Shown here in pieces: positions 10,661 to 21,976 of a DNA stretch of 64,000 bases (position 1 is its first letter; each line of letters begins with the position of its first letter). The translations under genes were made by a program, and so were the position numbers. The notes beneath the pieces are model-generated. The model was not told where the DNA came from. It saw only the letters and a program-made list of their open reading frames with translations, and ran no database searches. The DNA is from Diphasiastrum complanatum (taxonomy: Eukaryota > Streptophyta > Lycopodiopsida > Lycopodiales > Lycopodiaceae). The DNA lies in contig CM055109.1 of the NCBI GenBank assembly GCA_029204225.1, positions 38,390,632-38,454,631 of the forward strand. Direction: 5' to 3'.

Positions 10661-11030
10661 TCATGCACATCTAACGAAAATGCCTCCATATCTAGATCCA
10701 CTTGCTAGGATCTCATCCACTTTCTTTATAAAACAATTATTGACACTGAATTCTACTTCAAAGCCATCATCAAATAACTTTCCAACACTAATCACATTCT
10801 TTGTGAGATTAGGAACATAAAGTACATTGGAAAGTGATAAACTCATAGATGATGCAAGATTCAAGGAACAAATTCCAACTCCTTCAATTGAACATGCATC
10901 ACCAACAGCTGTGTATATTGAATCTTTAAGTTCTTGAAAAGGTTCTAGAGAAACCAAAGAACTTTTAGTGCAACTCATGTGTCATGTTGCACCACTATCA
11001 ATATACCATGATACATCTTTGTTGGATAAG
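10661..11030 (-). pseudogene. Ty1/copia protease domain
   Basis: Minus-strand translation gives WYIDSGAT, a TGA stop, then HMS: the copia retropepsin active site with the expected Arg codon (R in T-R-H-M) changed to a stop near 10980. Downstream it continues with LSNVLYVPNLTKNVISVGKL, the conserved VLYVP...L.S...L block. It lies between gag (10975-11871) and pre-integrase, the normal copia order. Confidence 0.85.
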
Positions 11031-11871
11031 TGGATAAACTAGACATCATCAGAGATGTCTCTCCACAACTTGCATGTGAATCTTCTATGGTAAAATTGGC
11101 TTGATCTTCTTGAGTCTCCTTCTTGAAGATAGAAGAATGAGTTGAATTATCTTCTACTCCTCCTTGGTCTTTGTCCTTTGCTTTGTCCTTGGTGAAGGCT
11201 TCAAAAAATTTGTTCTTTCTCCTCCTTCTTGACTTGTCCTTGGCAAAGTGAGCTTTGCCACAACCACCATCCTTCCTTGAAAGTGTGTTGATCTTCAACA
11301 ACTTGGTCTTTTGCCTGCATTCTTTAGCAATAAGAACATCATGTAGAGTCTCTATAGATGGTAGCTCCTCCCTGATAGCATAAGTTTGCACAACATTTGC
11401 ATACTCTTCTCTAAGTCCATTAAGGACTACTTGAACAAGTTGACTATTCTCTAGAGTATCTTCTATGCATGTTCTTTTTTTGTGAAGATCTTTACCTCTC
11501 ATTACAAAACTTAAAGCACTTTCATCAGCTCTTTGAAAACTAGAAAAGATCTGGTTTCTAAGTCTTGATGTGATCTTTGTTTCATAGATTTTTTTAAGGA
11601 TTTTCCAAGCCTGCTTGGCTGAGGTACATAAACTTATTTCTCTCAACATCTCATTAGAGATGTCCAATTTGATGATATGAAGACCAATCCTTGCTCTCTT
11701 CTTGAACCTCTGAGCCTCATCACAAGATTCAGGTTCAACCTCAATTCCTAATACTATGTCCATTACACCATAAAGAACCAACAAAGATTCTATCCTATCC
11801 TTCCAAACCGAATAGTTGGAGGTATCTAGTCTCTCACTAGCTTCAAAGAAAAAATCTCCTAAAGATGCCAT
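10975..11871 (-). pseudogene. Ty1/copia gag
   Basis: A 298-residue frame starting MASLGDFFFEASERLDTSNY. It shows the copia gag features: Y-S-V-W-K-D-R near residue 20, the AKQAWKILKKIYE motif near residue 110, and LPSIETLHDVLIAKE in the C-terminal part, followed by a Lys-rich region. The CCHC knuckle is degraded: GGCGKAHFAKDKS keeps the outline, but only its second Cys and its His survive. The frame runs into the protease coding region in the wrong phase. It is related to the gag at 56741 (ESSERL-TSTNYSIW). Confidence 0.85.
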
Positions 11872-12959
11872 GAATGTGAAGACTTCTTGTAAATGGACAA
11901 CAATATGTTTGAGCTTGTTCCTAACAAACTAAATGTTGCTACACTTCTCACTATAGGAATTTTCAGAGGGTGAACTACCAAATCCTATGTGAAATCTTGC
12001 AATTGTATTTGAGATAAGTCTCAAATATTCCACCAATACGATGCAAACTAGATCAACCTCTCAAAGTAAATTGGAGTATAGACAAATTTTGGTTCTTTCT
12101 TTTTTTGGCATATGTGGTATGCTCAAAGACAACACTATTGACTCAAATATACTCAAATTGTATGAAGCGATGTGTTAAATGACTCAAAACTTTTTCTAGA
12201 TCTCGAGTTTGTTGAATTGTTATATACAAAAAATGGATTTGAATGTGTTGCTTCTCTTTTACAATAAACAATTGGGTATACTACCAAATCCTATGCAAAA
12301 ACTTGCAACAATTATGTGAGTTCTTGCTCACAATAGAAAATCAATCACTTTGAATTTGGATCTAGCCTCTATCTTTTGACAAAGCACTTACAAATCAGAT
12401 GTCGAAATTTTCCACGAGTTTCAAATGAATGCAAAAACACTCTAGAAACACACATGCAACTCAGACACAATCCTTTGTGTGAAATGATGTGACTATGACA
12501 ACCAAATATGTCATATCCGATTCTATCTCAGATTGATTACACAAAATTGAGAATGATAAAACATGCAATCAAAATGATCAAACCAAAAAGTGTCCACTCG
12601 GGTTTTGGGTCACTACCTACCCTCCTTTAAGAGCTTATAACTCCTAATAGGATCATCAGATTGATTTGGAACTGATTGAGGAAAGTAGACTCTTCTAGCT
12701 TTCCAACAAGCTATAATTTCACTACCTTTGGACCTAGCATTAAAGAGACAGAATGGAATGATGTATTCTGGTTTTCACACTTGTGAAAAGTCAAAATTCC
12801 GTACAACATGTATTCAGACCTGAAAATACCAATTCTAATCTCATTGATCCAAAAACTGTTCAATACTAGATAGCAGAAAAGTGGTAAATAGCTTCCTAGC
12901 TTGAATTGTCAGAAAATTCTTCATACACTTGATGTTAGTAGCATTCAAAGCATGGTATG
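11872..12959 (-). other. Untranslated leader of the minus-strand copia element
   Basis: About 1.1 kb lies between the gag start and the primer-binding site. No coding similarity was seen. It contains a direct repeat (CTACCAAATCCTATG at about 11975 and 12280) and many stops. A leader of this length is plausible for a copia element, though part of it may be inserted DNA. Confidence 0.55.
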
Positions 12960-12971
12960 GCTCTAATACCA
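12960..12971 (-). promoter_or_regulatory. Primer-binding site (initiator tRNA-Met type)
   Basis: On the minus strand the sequence is TGGTATTAGAGC, one mismatch from the TGGTATCAGAGC complement of the plant initiator tRNA-Met 3' end. It directly follows the LTR end and precedes the gag leader, so it fixes the orientation of the element. Confidence 0.85.
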
Positions 12972-13850
12972 TGTGAAAAATCCAACAACTTCACATGTGT
13001 GGGGAACCACACCAAAAGTGTGAATGATCATTACCATGCTTTATGGTAGCACACAGATCACCTGCAGAGTAATACTACAATATCTACCAATAGATCTTAG
13101 GCTAAAGCACAATCTAGAATGCTACAGATCAAAGCTACATTAATTTCTCACAAATAGAAAAAGTACACAAGCAAAATAATGTATGAAGAAGACACCAATC
13201 TCGAGTTAGAGAGAGAATACAATCACAAGCAAAATATCATGAGATCCAATTTTGACATCATGACCTTACCAAAGCTTGATTCATCATTAGAAATGAATGA
13301 GAACCATATGTACATATATAGGAGAGCCAAAATTCGGGGTACTACTAGCATTCAATGCATTCCCTACACCTATTCAAGTGTAAACTACTACCATATTGAC
13401 ACCTAATAGCTTGCATGCAGAAATTGCACCTAACTTCTACCTACTTTCTCCAAATGTCAATTTCTCAACTAGATATGTACAAAACTACATGCATGTGTCC
13501 ATTACTATATTTGCATGCCTTGCATGTCACAATGGAAACTTAGGACACAACACATTTATGATGGCTCGAGTTTTTACAAGGTCATATTAGACCATTTCCA
13601 TGTGTAAATCTACATGCATGTCAATCTAGACATTGTGAACATTGTTGCATGTCATACTAGACCAACTAGACTTTATGCATGTCATTGGAACTTGATCTAC
13701 CTAACTCAAACTCGCCCTATTCTACAAGGATATGTGCTCAATTCACACACCTTGAATATGTACAATCAATTTACATGGGTAGAACTCCCAAAATCAACAT
13801 ATGTAAGATATATATGTTTTACAATTCTTCACACTCTCGACTTAGTAAAA
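12972..13850 (-). repeat. 5' LTR of the minus-strand copia element
   Basis: The LTR ends (minus strand) in TTTTTCACA next to the PBS. Its homologue is the plus-strand LTR at 31486-32268. Both contain CCCCACACATGTGA close to the end, GATCATTCACACTT, and a GCATGCCTTGCATGTCAC block with CATGCATGTGTCCA beside it. The LTR start is not clear: the outer end near 13850 is diverged or truncated before gypsy protease sequence begins at 13866. Confidence 0.75.
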
Positions 13851-13865
13851 CACAATAATTAGCAG

Positions 13866-15110
13866 GTGATTCAGGTATATCCATTACCACAAATGTGAAA
13901 ACATAATGCACTCTTGCTATCTTTACTAACATGTAAGTGACTATTCCTTTAGGCTTTACACTCTGATCTGCAAGTTTGATTGCAAGTGAAGTTGGTTTAA
14001 GTCCTTGTAGATCCCATCTTTTATAAAGCTTTGTGGTGATCAGGTTAGCTACTGAACCACCATCTACCACTACGGCTTCTTTTTCATTCAATTTATGATG
14101 TATTGGCAAAGTGATATTCTGTTGATCATTCTCCCATGTTGTTATGATATGCAACATTCATTGCTAGGCTCATCAAATGCACAAAGTAATTGCTCATCAG
14201 TAGTTACATTATTCTCTTTCTTTAACCAATTTGTGAGAATCTCCTTGGCATTAGCATTATGCTCATAAACTCTCTAAGTGTTATGTCGATTCGACTTGAG
14301 AGTAAACATGACAATAACTCAGTTCGTGGTCCTTCATGCTCTATCTTTTTAAGTGGCTCATCTCTATGGTATAACTAAATATTTTGCATTGACTCTTGCA
14401 ACATCCTTGATGGTCTCGTATTAGCGTTATGTGCCACTAGAGATTTCTCTAGATCTTGAAACTCTTTGATCTATTCCTTTACCTTTTGACATTTTCACAA
14501 TAATTCTGCACTGAAAATGGTACTACATTTGATCGTTATGGTACAAACTTATTTGAAATAGGTAGATCTTCCTCCATTTTTCTCTTGTCCTTTTGTACCC
14601 TTGTTACTACTAGCATAGGTGCACTTGGAAACTTAGAATAAGCTCCTGGTCCACATGATGTTGTAATTGGTCTTGTTGGTTTAATCGATATGTAATTGAC
14701 TGGTGCACTAGAACTTGGCTGTACTGGACAATTTTTGTAGCTATGGCCATATCCACATTCATGACAAAAAGGTGTATACTTTTATTTATGGCGACATTCT
14801 GCAACTCGATGATTTTTACCACATCCAAAACATCCTATTGGAGCTCTTGTCCATTGTCTTGACTGTTGTTGTTGTGCGGCAACATGGATAGCATATTGCT
14901 AATCTACATCGGGATCTTGATATTGATCACACGGTATCATCCATTGATAAGCATCTTGAGTTGAGAATGATTCTGGCTACTTTCGACTCAATCATGTTGG
15001 CTTGTGGTCCTTGTTGTCCTTGAGGAGCAGACAGTGCCAAAGGTTCTGGAAAACTAAGTCCATGCACTTTACCATCTTGTCCATTCCATTTTGGTCCCTC
15101 ATGATATCCA
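13866..15110 (-). pseudogene. Ty3/gypsy gag (zinc knuckles) and protease fragment
   Basis: Near 14730-14850 the minus strand encodes two CX2CX3HX4C knuckles, CFGCGKNHRVAEC and CHECGYGHSYKNC, separated by a stop. Upstream (14900-15110) is a proline/glutamine-rich gag tail (GYHEGPKWNGQDGKV). The frame at 13866-14157 is protease: NITLPIHHKLNEKEAVVVDGG with DGG as the active-site variant, then LADQSVKPKG and FVVMDIPESP. The same protease occurs at 33832-34086. The linker at 14158-14600 is full of stops. It is sandwiched between two copia LTRs. Confidence 0.8.
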
Positions 15111-15114
15111 TACT

Positions 15115-15704
15115 ATCGTAAAATAAGTGGGATAGCAACGGAAGTAGAACAACAGAAGATTGTAGATCGGAAGTGCAACAGTTACCAGCAATAATCAAGA
15201 TGAATAAACATTAGTAATGTTCAATAGAACAAATCAATAGCATGAAAAATGTACTCGTGATAAAAATCAGAAGGTGAGTACATGGGCGTGAAGCTAATGA
15301 GCGCAATTCAGTGAGTTGCAGACATTTTAGAGCTTCCGTCTTTATAGATAACTAACTAAAAAGATAGTTATTTACAAGATATTTTCAAGTCTTTCAGGTT
15401 AGTGCTTTCTACCTACTTCATTGATTACAACCGCCTTGTAGTTGGTAACCGCTTTTAAGTAATAAAGATTATGTACAAGTAGGTGAACTGCTATAAAGTC
15501 TTGGATCGATTTCTCCTTGATGACAAAGTCAGATTTGTCGGCTTGGCCAGATTTGTCTGCTTGGTCAAATTTGTCGGCTTAGTCAGATTTGTCGGCTTAG
15601 TCAGATTTGTCGGTTGAGTCAAATTTGTCGGCTTGGTCAGATATGTCGGTTTCTTAGGATGCTCATTACTGAATGGATTTGGTCCTGAGCATAAAAATCC
15701 AACA
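15115..15704 (-). repeat. 3' LTR of the second minus-strand copia element
   Basis: On the minus strand a purine-rich ATGGGGGAG (15705-15716) precedes TGTTGGATTTTTATG, the LTR start at 15704. The LTR runs leftward to about 15115, where gypsy gag sequence begins; its exact end was not resolved. It contains an 18-bp tandem array (15528-15653). It lies just downstream of the RNase H end at 15780, the correct copia layout. Confidence 0.7.
15528..15653. repeat. 18-bp tandem array, seven copies
   Basis: Seven consecutive 18-bp units close to GTCAGATTTGTCGGCTTG, with one to three substitutions each. The array sits inside a copia LTR, where such arrays are often found in U3 and can carry repeated transcription-factor sites. 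Confidence 0.95.
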
Positions 15705-15779
15705 CTCCCCCATAATGATAATTCTGAAAAACTTTGATCTTTAGATTTAGCATGTCATTAAATCTAAGATGGTTCTCTT

Positions 15780-16023
15780 TTATAGAGCTTTCGTGAAGTA
15801 ATCTGATGCCATAAGATTTGTCCTGCAGTAAACCAATGACACTTTCTTGCCTTGCACTTTTTCTCTAAGGTAGTGATACTTGATTTTGATATGTTTGCTT
15901 CGAGAGTGAAATCTCGGATTTAAAGATAGTGCCATTGTGCTTTGATTGTCACAATAAGATTGTCGTTGGGTGTGGTTGAGCAAGGTCGATATCTGCAAGC
16001 AGCTTCTTTAGCCAAATTGCCTC
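15780..16023 (-). pseudogene. Ty1/copia RNase H, C-terminal half
   Basis: Minus-strand translation continues EAIWLKKLLADIDL (15978-16023), CDNQSTMAL, NPRFHSRSKHIKIKYHYLR and finally LMASDYFTKAL. It is the direct continuation of the RNase H at 16796-17293, from which it is separated by an inserted element. Removing the insert rejoins the frame as TTK-EAIW. Confidence 0.9.
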
Positions 16024-16795
16024 CATTAGAGGAGTTCTAAATACAAAAAGGGTCATTTGTAAAGATACTTTTTATATTTTTTCTCAAATTTTGCTTACAC
16101 ATGGACCAATCAAAATACTCAAATTTGAAATCTACGTAATGTAGCTCATTAAAATTGAAAAAAAAGTTTTCTTAATAATGCTATAATTCGGCATCAGGGG
16201 CAGCCCGCAAGCATGACATGTTATTCATAGTCTAATATGCAATTATCATTGAACATAGCATAACTTTTCCACCGTAGATCCGATTGAGATGAAAATTATA
16301 CCGTTGAAAAGCGCTTAACGAGAGCTTTCCAACGGTACCCTATATGCTACTTCCGAGCTACCGTTCAAAAGTTATGGCCGGTCAAAGCTTCCAAAAAAGA
16401 AGTCAAATATCGCTCTTGTGCGCGGACTGAGAGGGTGCTCTATCCGCCCACAAGAGCGATATTTGACTTCTTTTTTTGAAACTTTGATTGGCCATAACTT
16501 TTAAACGGTAACTCGGAAGTAGTCATGAGGGTACCGTTGGAAAGCTCTCGTCGAGCACTTTCCAATGGTTTAATTTTTGTCTCAATCAAAGCTATGGTTG
16601 AAAAGTTATGCTATTTTCAATGAATTATAAACGGTAATGTACATAGAATGATTAAGCATCGAAAATAGTGTGGGCAGAAATGAAAAGAATTTGGGCAAAA
16701 AATGAATCTATTTTGGTAATTTACATCAATAAACTTTGTCAATGTATGTGGCATTCCTTGAAGGGTCTGTTTTGGATTCAAAAATTCCTCTAATG
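16024..16795. mobile_element. 772-bp palindromic TIR element inserted in copia RNase H
   Basis: The ends are inverted: CATTAGAGGAGTTCTAAAT at the left and, reverse-complemented, CATTAGAGGAATTTTTGAAT at the right. The interior is a large inverted repeat. Arms of roughly 160-170 bp (about 16265-16425 and 16444-16615) surround an 18-base spacer, each with the GCCATAACTTTT and GAAAGCTCTC blocks. Outside the arms the two sides carry different tails, both found at 6745-7363. No coding capacity was seen. No target-site duplication is visible: the flanks join to an intact codon phase with nothing repeated. Class unknown; a MITE or foldback element is the closest description. Confidence 0.8.
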
Positions 16796-17293
16796 CTTGG
16801 TAGTGTTTGTGGCAGCTATGTATTCTGATTCAGTCGATGATAATGCTACTGAGGTCAGTTTTCGGTTGTTCCATGAGATTGGGCTTTGATTGTATAAGAA
16901 TACAAATCCAGAAGGCGATATTTTCGTGTCAATATCTCCTTCCCAATCTGCATCTGTGTATCCTTTGAGAATATTGGCAGGTTGGCTACCTCCATAACAT
17001 ATGCTAAGATGTTTTGTTGCTTGGACATACTTCATAATCTTTATGAGTGCTTTCCAATGGGTTGAACCTGGATTCGATAGGAACGGGCTAAGTGAACTGA
17101 TTGAGTATGCAAGGTCTGGTCGAGTGCAGAGCATTGCATACATCAGTGAGCCGATAATGGAGTGAAATGGATATTGCTTCATTTCCTCCTTTTTTGCCTC
17201 GGTTTGAGGGCATTGTTCCTTCGATAATTTCAGATTAGGGTCGAGTGGAAAGTAGCTTGATTTGCAGTTGATCATTCCATATTTTCTTAGCAC
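16796..17293 (-). pseudogene. Ty1/copia RT C-terminus and RNase H, N-terminal half
   Basis: A 167-residue frame. Its RT tail (MLRKYGMINCKSSYFPLDPN) leads into SIIGSLMYAMLCTRPDLAYSI, then the RNase H blocks GYTDADWEGD (catalytic Asp), SGFVFLYNQSPISWNNRK and VALSSTESEYIAATNTTK (catalytic Glu). It ends exactly where the 772-bp element begins. Within this segment the frame is undamaged, so much of the decay elsewhere in the element is separate. Confidence 0.92.
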
Positions 17294-17950
17294 ATTAGTG
17301 AGATATCGTTGTTGATTGATATAAATCTATCTACTGGATCGATTTCGATGAATCTGGATTCCAAGGTAGTAATGGGCTGGACCCATATCAGTCATCTTGT
17401 ACTCCTGTGCTAGCATGCATTTCGTATCCTTCAATAAATTTAGAATGTTACTAAAAAGTAACGTATCGTCCACATAAAGAGTGCTGATTATGAAGGAAGG
17501 AAAAATAGACTTGAAGTAAACATTCGAGCCTGTCGAGTTTGGAATAAAACCATTCTCGATTAGAAATGCATTGATTTTTCAAAACTAGGCTCTTGATGAC
17601 TTTTTCAAACCATACAGAGCCTTGTGGATTTTGCACACTAGGTGCTCTTGGCCCTTAGCTCGTATCCCTCTGGCTGTGACATAAAGATCTCCTCTTTGAT
17701 AGTTCCGTTGAAGGTCTCTGAATAATCCAGATCTGGGATCTGGGAGAAGTCTTTGGCGACAAGCCTGGCCTTGTATCGATTGAGCCTTCCTTCAGCATCA
17801 TACTTCGCCTTGCATATCCATTTGCACGGAATGGGATTTTGATCCTTTGGTAGCTCAGTAACAGTCCAGTTTGATTCTCAATAACAGATTCGAATTTAAT
17901 GTCCATTGCAGCTTTCCATTGATCATCATCAAGTGTTGACATTGCTATGA
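17294..17950 (-). pseudogene. Ty1/copia reverse transcriptase, internally deleted
   Basis: Minus-strand pieces: DDDQWKAAM, a frameshift, GRLNRYKARLVAKDFSQIPDLDYSETF, then directly NGTIKEEIFMSQPEGY, and later STLYVDDTLLFSN with the polymerase YVDD at about 17465-17476. Between SETF and NG the usual block of about 35 residues, including the first catalytic Asp (AFLNG region), is missing. The join near 17725 falls where both sides read TTC, suggesting a microhomology deletion. Additional frameshifts lie near 17340, 17580 and 17660. Confidence 0.85.
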
Positions 17951-18585
17951 AGTTATGGTTGGTTCATGCACAAAGTAGCAGGTTGGATCATCCATGAATC
18001 AAGATGGAGGCTGTCTGGATCGGCTCGATCTTCTGGGTTGAACTTTGATCATCTGATGCGGTTCTTGTCAGAGTCAGTGTCGAGTTACTGATCAATCCTG
18101 AATTCGAAGTTGTCGACTCTGGGATTTGAAGTCGATGTAGCTTTTTCCTTGTGATCGAAGAATTGTTCTTCCAAAAAAATGACGTCTCTACTGGTGAATG
18201 ATTTTTGAGTGTCTAGGTTGTAGAGCTTGTATGCTTTGTGGTCTAGATAATAGACGATGGAAATCGTCTTTCTACTAGTGTCATCCAGTTTCTTTCTTAA
18301 TTTACCAAGGGTCTGAGCGTAGGCTATGCATCCAAACACTCAAATATGTTTGAGTGATGGTTTCGATCCTGTCCACACTTAATAAGGTGTCTTGCCATTC
18401 AGAGCCTTTATAATGGATTGATTTTGTAGATAGGCGACTATAGTAACAGCTTCTGCCCAAAATTTCTTTGGAAGAGAGGCATGGGCTTGGCACTTTCGAT
18501 GAGTGTCCGATTCGTCCTCTTAGCTATGCCATTGGACAGAGGTGAGTAGTTGGTTGTGTACTGTTGATGTATTCCATTGACCTTG
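17951..18585 (-). pseudogene. Ty1/copia integrase C-terminal half
   Basis: From 18585 the minus strand reads GIHQQYTTNYSPLSNGIAKRTNRTLIE, the end of the core. The residue aligned with the catalytic Glu is Lys (AAG). It continues with FGCIAYAQTLGKLRKKLD and KAYKLYNLDTQKSFTSRDVIF in the 18085-18339 frame. The first two catalytic Asp residues are absent because the fragment starts at about 18585, where unrelated sequence takes over. Confidence 0.85.
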
Positions 18586-21557
18586 CCAATAAGATTCATA
18601 AAATTTTGTCTTTATCGTGTTGATTTTATGAGATTGGACATTTGCATCATGAGATAGAGATTTTTTGGAAGCACATTTCGAATTTAATTTTTTGGCCAAA
18701 CGATATAAGCAAATAGGGTAAATATGTGGAGAGACTTGGAATTGTGAAAGAAACATGAGGATAAGAAAAATATGACAAACCATGACATTCCAACTAACAC
18801 AATTGCATATTATGACTTTTAAGGAGCATGATTACATCTACTGGCAAAACTTCACCATCTGAGGATATTATGGAATCTCCTATTAGGTATTATGTAGTGC
18901 TCATGCTCTTTCATTCAAAAAAACATCATTATAAAGTGATTTTTTTTCCATTTCTCAACCTGATCCAATTCCCTTTATTCATAGAACCATTGTTCCAAGA
19001 ACCAATCATTTCTCTCCCATTTCTTAGCCTAGTTAATTTATTACTAAGCTAGCCTTTTTTTTTATAGACCTTGGGCATGCCCATTTAGAGTTTGAGAGGG
19101 TTACTCCTACTTGTGTTTGAAGGCAACTATGGACATACTTTCCCACAATGATCAAACTTGTCTTTAGTTCATGCACTCTATTTGCACATTAGTTGTGTAG
19201 GCCCAAGGCCTTAAACTAATATGATACTACTTTTAGGACCCCCTGGCATGCCCACTGAGAATTCTGCACCCCTAACTTGCACCACATAGAAAAACTTGAG
19301 GACACATTAAGATTCAAGCATATAGTTGCTTGCTCTTGATATTCCAAGAATATCAAGCCACAATTCAAATTCCATTTTTTAGGTATGGTCCATATACACC
19401 CTTAATTCTAGGTTTGAGCTCAAGTATGGACTTAACATCTTCAACTTCTACATTTCTTTTTCTTTTGAGATGGAAATTTTCATAAATTAGTTGATTAAGT
19501 TCAAAATTAGTAAAGTGGCTGAAGGAGTTTGCTAGTTTTTGCAATACTAATATGGTAGTATGATGAGGGCTACATACAATAACTCTCACTCACTCATTTT
19601 TGTGAATCTTAATCTCCTTAATGGCAAACTAGCACTAAATGACTAATATCACACCAAGGATGTAATTTAATGCTCTCAAAAACTTAGTAATGTTTCACAA
19701 GCTATTGTTGAAATTGGCATTTCATAGGTGAATTTCAAACTTTGTAGGTTTTACTACCTCTAAAAAATCTATTAGGCTTAGCTCTAAATTTAAAATTTAT
19801 AGGGAATTTTGTAGTTGTTTTTTTTTTTTTTTTGCTTTGATCTGAACCATTAAGCCATTATGATGATGTCATAAAATTGATGTGTTTTTAGTTGGTGAGC
19901 TTGAATGCAAAACTGCCCTTTTCTTCAATCTTTATGATTTGGAATGGCTTGTTGTTATCAATTTTGAACAAATCAATGTTGTGTAACTTTGAGCATGTGT
20001 ACAACAGACCTTGTCATGCTATTGTAGGTCACCTTGTTATAATCAAAACACAAATTGACATATTGTTAGTTTTTTCAAGAAACAATAGCTATCATGATGA
20101 TGTACAAAAAGTTGAAATGTCTTTCCATGGTTGGTTTGAGCACAAAAATGTTTTCTTTTAACCATTATAAATTGCAACACTTTTTCTTCAGCAATCATGA
20201 TAAAGTGTTAATGTGCAAAAAGTCACGTGTCTCTCCTCCTTGAGATTGAGCACAAAAAAGTTTAATCTATTTAATCATTAGTGATTGCAATGTTTTGCTT
20301 TTTGGCATTTCTTTAAAATCAATGTCTTTTATATCTTTGAGAGTACACATATACAACAAAGCTTGTGGTATTTGTGTGTCTCTAATTCAACTAGCTTTGC
20401 TATGTAATTATATATGTTTTTCATCACATATACCTTATCATCACATGGAAAGGCCAAGTCTAGTAGCTAACTCAACTAGCTTTATCATCTAAGATATGTA
20501 CATTTTACATTACATAGAAAGGCCAAGTCCAAGATAAAGCACAAGTCCGCACAAGTCTCAACATCAACATCACACTACATTACTCACTTGCGATTTGAGC
20601 GTGCTGTGCATGAACGAGCATCAATTGTTGACTAGAATTATTGTTTAGAAAAAGTAAGGTTCAAAATTCTTTCAAATGTTGGTTGTGGCTTGTTAAGGTT
20701 GGAATCAAAATAACTTAGTTCCAATGCGACTAATGGCATGGATTTTAGCAAGTGCTACAATTCTAACTCATACATGCACGAGAACATTATCAATTCAACT
20801 TCTACCATCGAGGACTATACGGGTTGATTGAGAGCATCTATGCTTGAAGCATTTACACCAAACATTTTCTTATGGGGGAATGGTCTTATTAGTGATCTTA
20901 TTTTTTAACAAAAAATGTGATTGTCTAAGATTGGATGCAATGGAAATTAGCTATTTCCAAATCTTGGTTGTCTTGGAACTATGGCATAATGGTTAATATT
21001 CTCTCTTTTTACCTCAAGGATTGAACTTTGACTCAAAAGTATGTGCATGAGTACAGATATGACAACAATAAAAAAACATATATGAAGTGATTTTGTGAAT
21101 GCAAAAGAGAGTCTATTTGATTGTTGTTGGTGATGTATAATGCCTGAGAGCCTAGGGATGCATACAAGAGAAAGATAGAATCAAAGTTTTTGTTAATTAC
21201 AACTTGCATATTAAGGTGCATCTAAAGCATGGGCATGCATGCAATAAAAAAAAAAAAGGACATATGCATGAAATTCTTGTTATTTTGCAAATTATTACTT
21301 TCATATATTGGTGCATCTAAAAAACCAGGTTATTGCAATAAAGTCCTTAGCAATGTCATAAAGCTTTTGTGCACACATACCCTTACCATTTGAGACATTG
21401 ACTTTAATATTAACTTTTGCATAAAGTCATTGACAATTTGAACACATATTATTTGTTTCTTTTAAAAGGCAAGATCAACCAAATCTTTTACTACACTAGT
21501 GACACACATTTCCAACTTTGCTACTACTATGGAGAAGTATAAAATTGGTTTGAAAAT
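18586..21557. other. 3-kb region without recognisable gene
   Basis: AT-rich, with short open frames that have no family resemblance. Two degenerate tandem duplications are visible. One of about 110 bp contains GTRCAAAAAGT...TGAGCACAAAAA (about 20102-20185 and 20213-20298). One of about 75-85 bp contains CTCAACTAGCTTT...GAAAGGCCAAGTC (about 20388-20465 and 20470-20530). The rest is probably old, unrecognised repeat DNA. Confidence 0.5.
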
Positions 21558-21830
21558 GTTAAATTTTTGTCAAACAAAACTACATAGAACTTCACACAAT
21601 CAGAGCACTTGAATTGATTATTGGATTCGTGTTAATGTTGAATTTTTGTCAAACAAAACTACATAGAACATCACAGAATCAGAGCACTTGAATTGATTAT
21701 TGGATTCGTGTTGATGTAACAATAAACAGATTAATTAATACATGCGTCTTCTCGTGCACTTGAATTGTTTATTGGATTCGTGTTGATGTAACAATGAACA
21801 GATTAATTAATACATGCGTCTTCTTTTTTT
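21558..21830. repeat. Overlapping tandem duplications (79 bp and 72 bp)
   Basis: A 79-bp unit beginning GTTAAATTTTTGTCAAAC at 21558 is repeated at 21637. Its second half, beginning CACTTGAATTG at 21685, is the start of a 72-bp unit that repeats at 21757 with AACAGATTAATTAATACATG inside. Copies differ at only a few positions, so both duplications are fairly young. Confidence 0.92.
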
Positions 21831-21976
21831 ATGGGGCCAGGCGCAGTTTATATGTACAAGGTACCTAAAAAGTACATAGATATAGTAGAAAATTGAAAAT
21901 GCCATGGATTCACGCAAATCATGTGGTGGGTTCATTGTGGGTAAGTAGTACCTTTATTTTTTTCTTAAGGACTACT

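Noticed and set aside
10635-10820. Plus-strand frames opposite the copia pol at 10-12 kb
   Set aside because: They are shadows of the minus-strand protease and integrase, which have clear motifs.
15528-15653. CRISPR array
   Set aside because: The units are contiguous 18-mers without spacers, lie in a plant LTR and have no cas genes.
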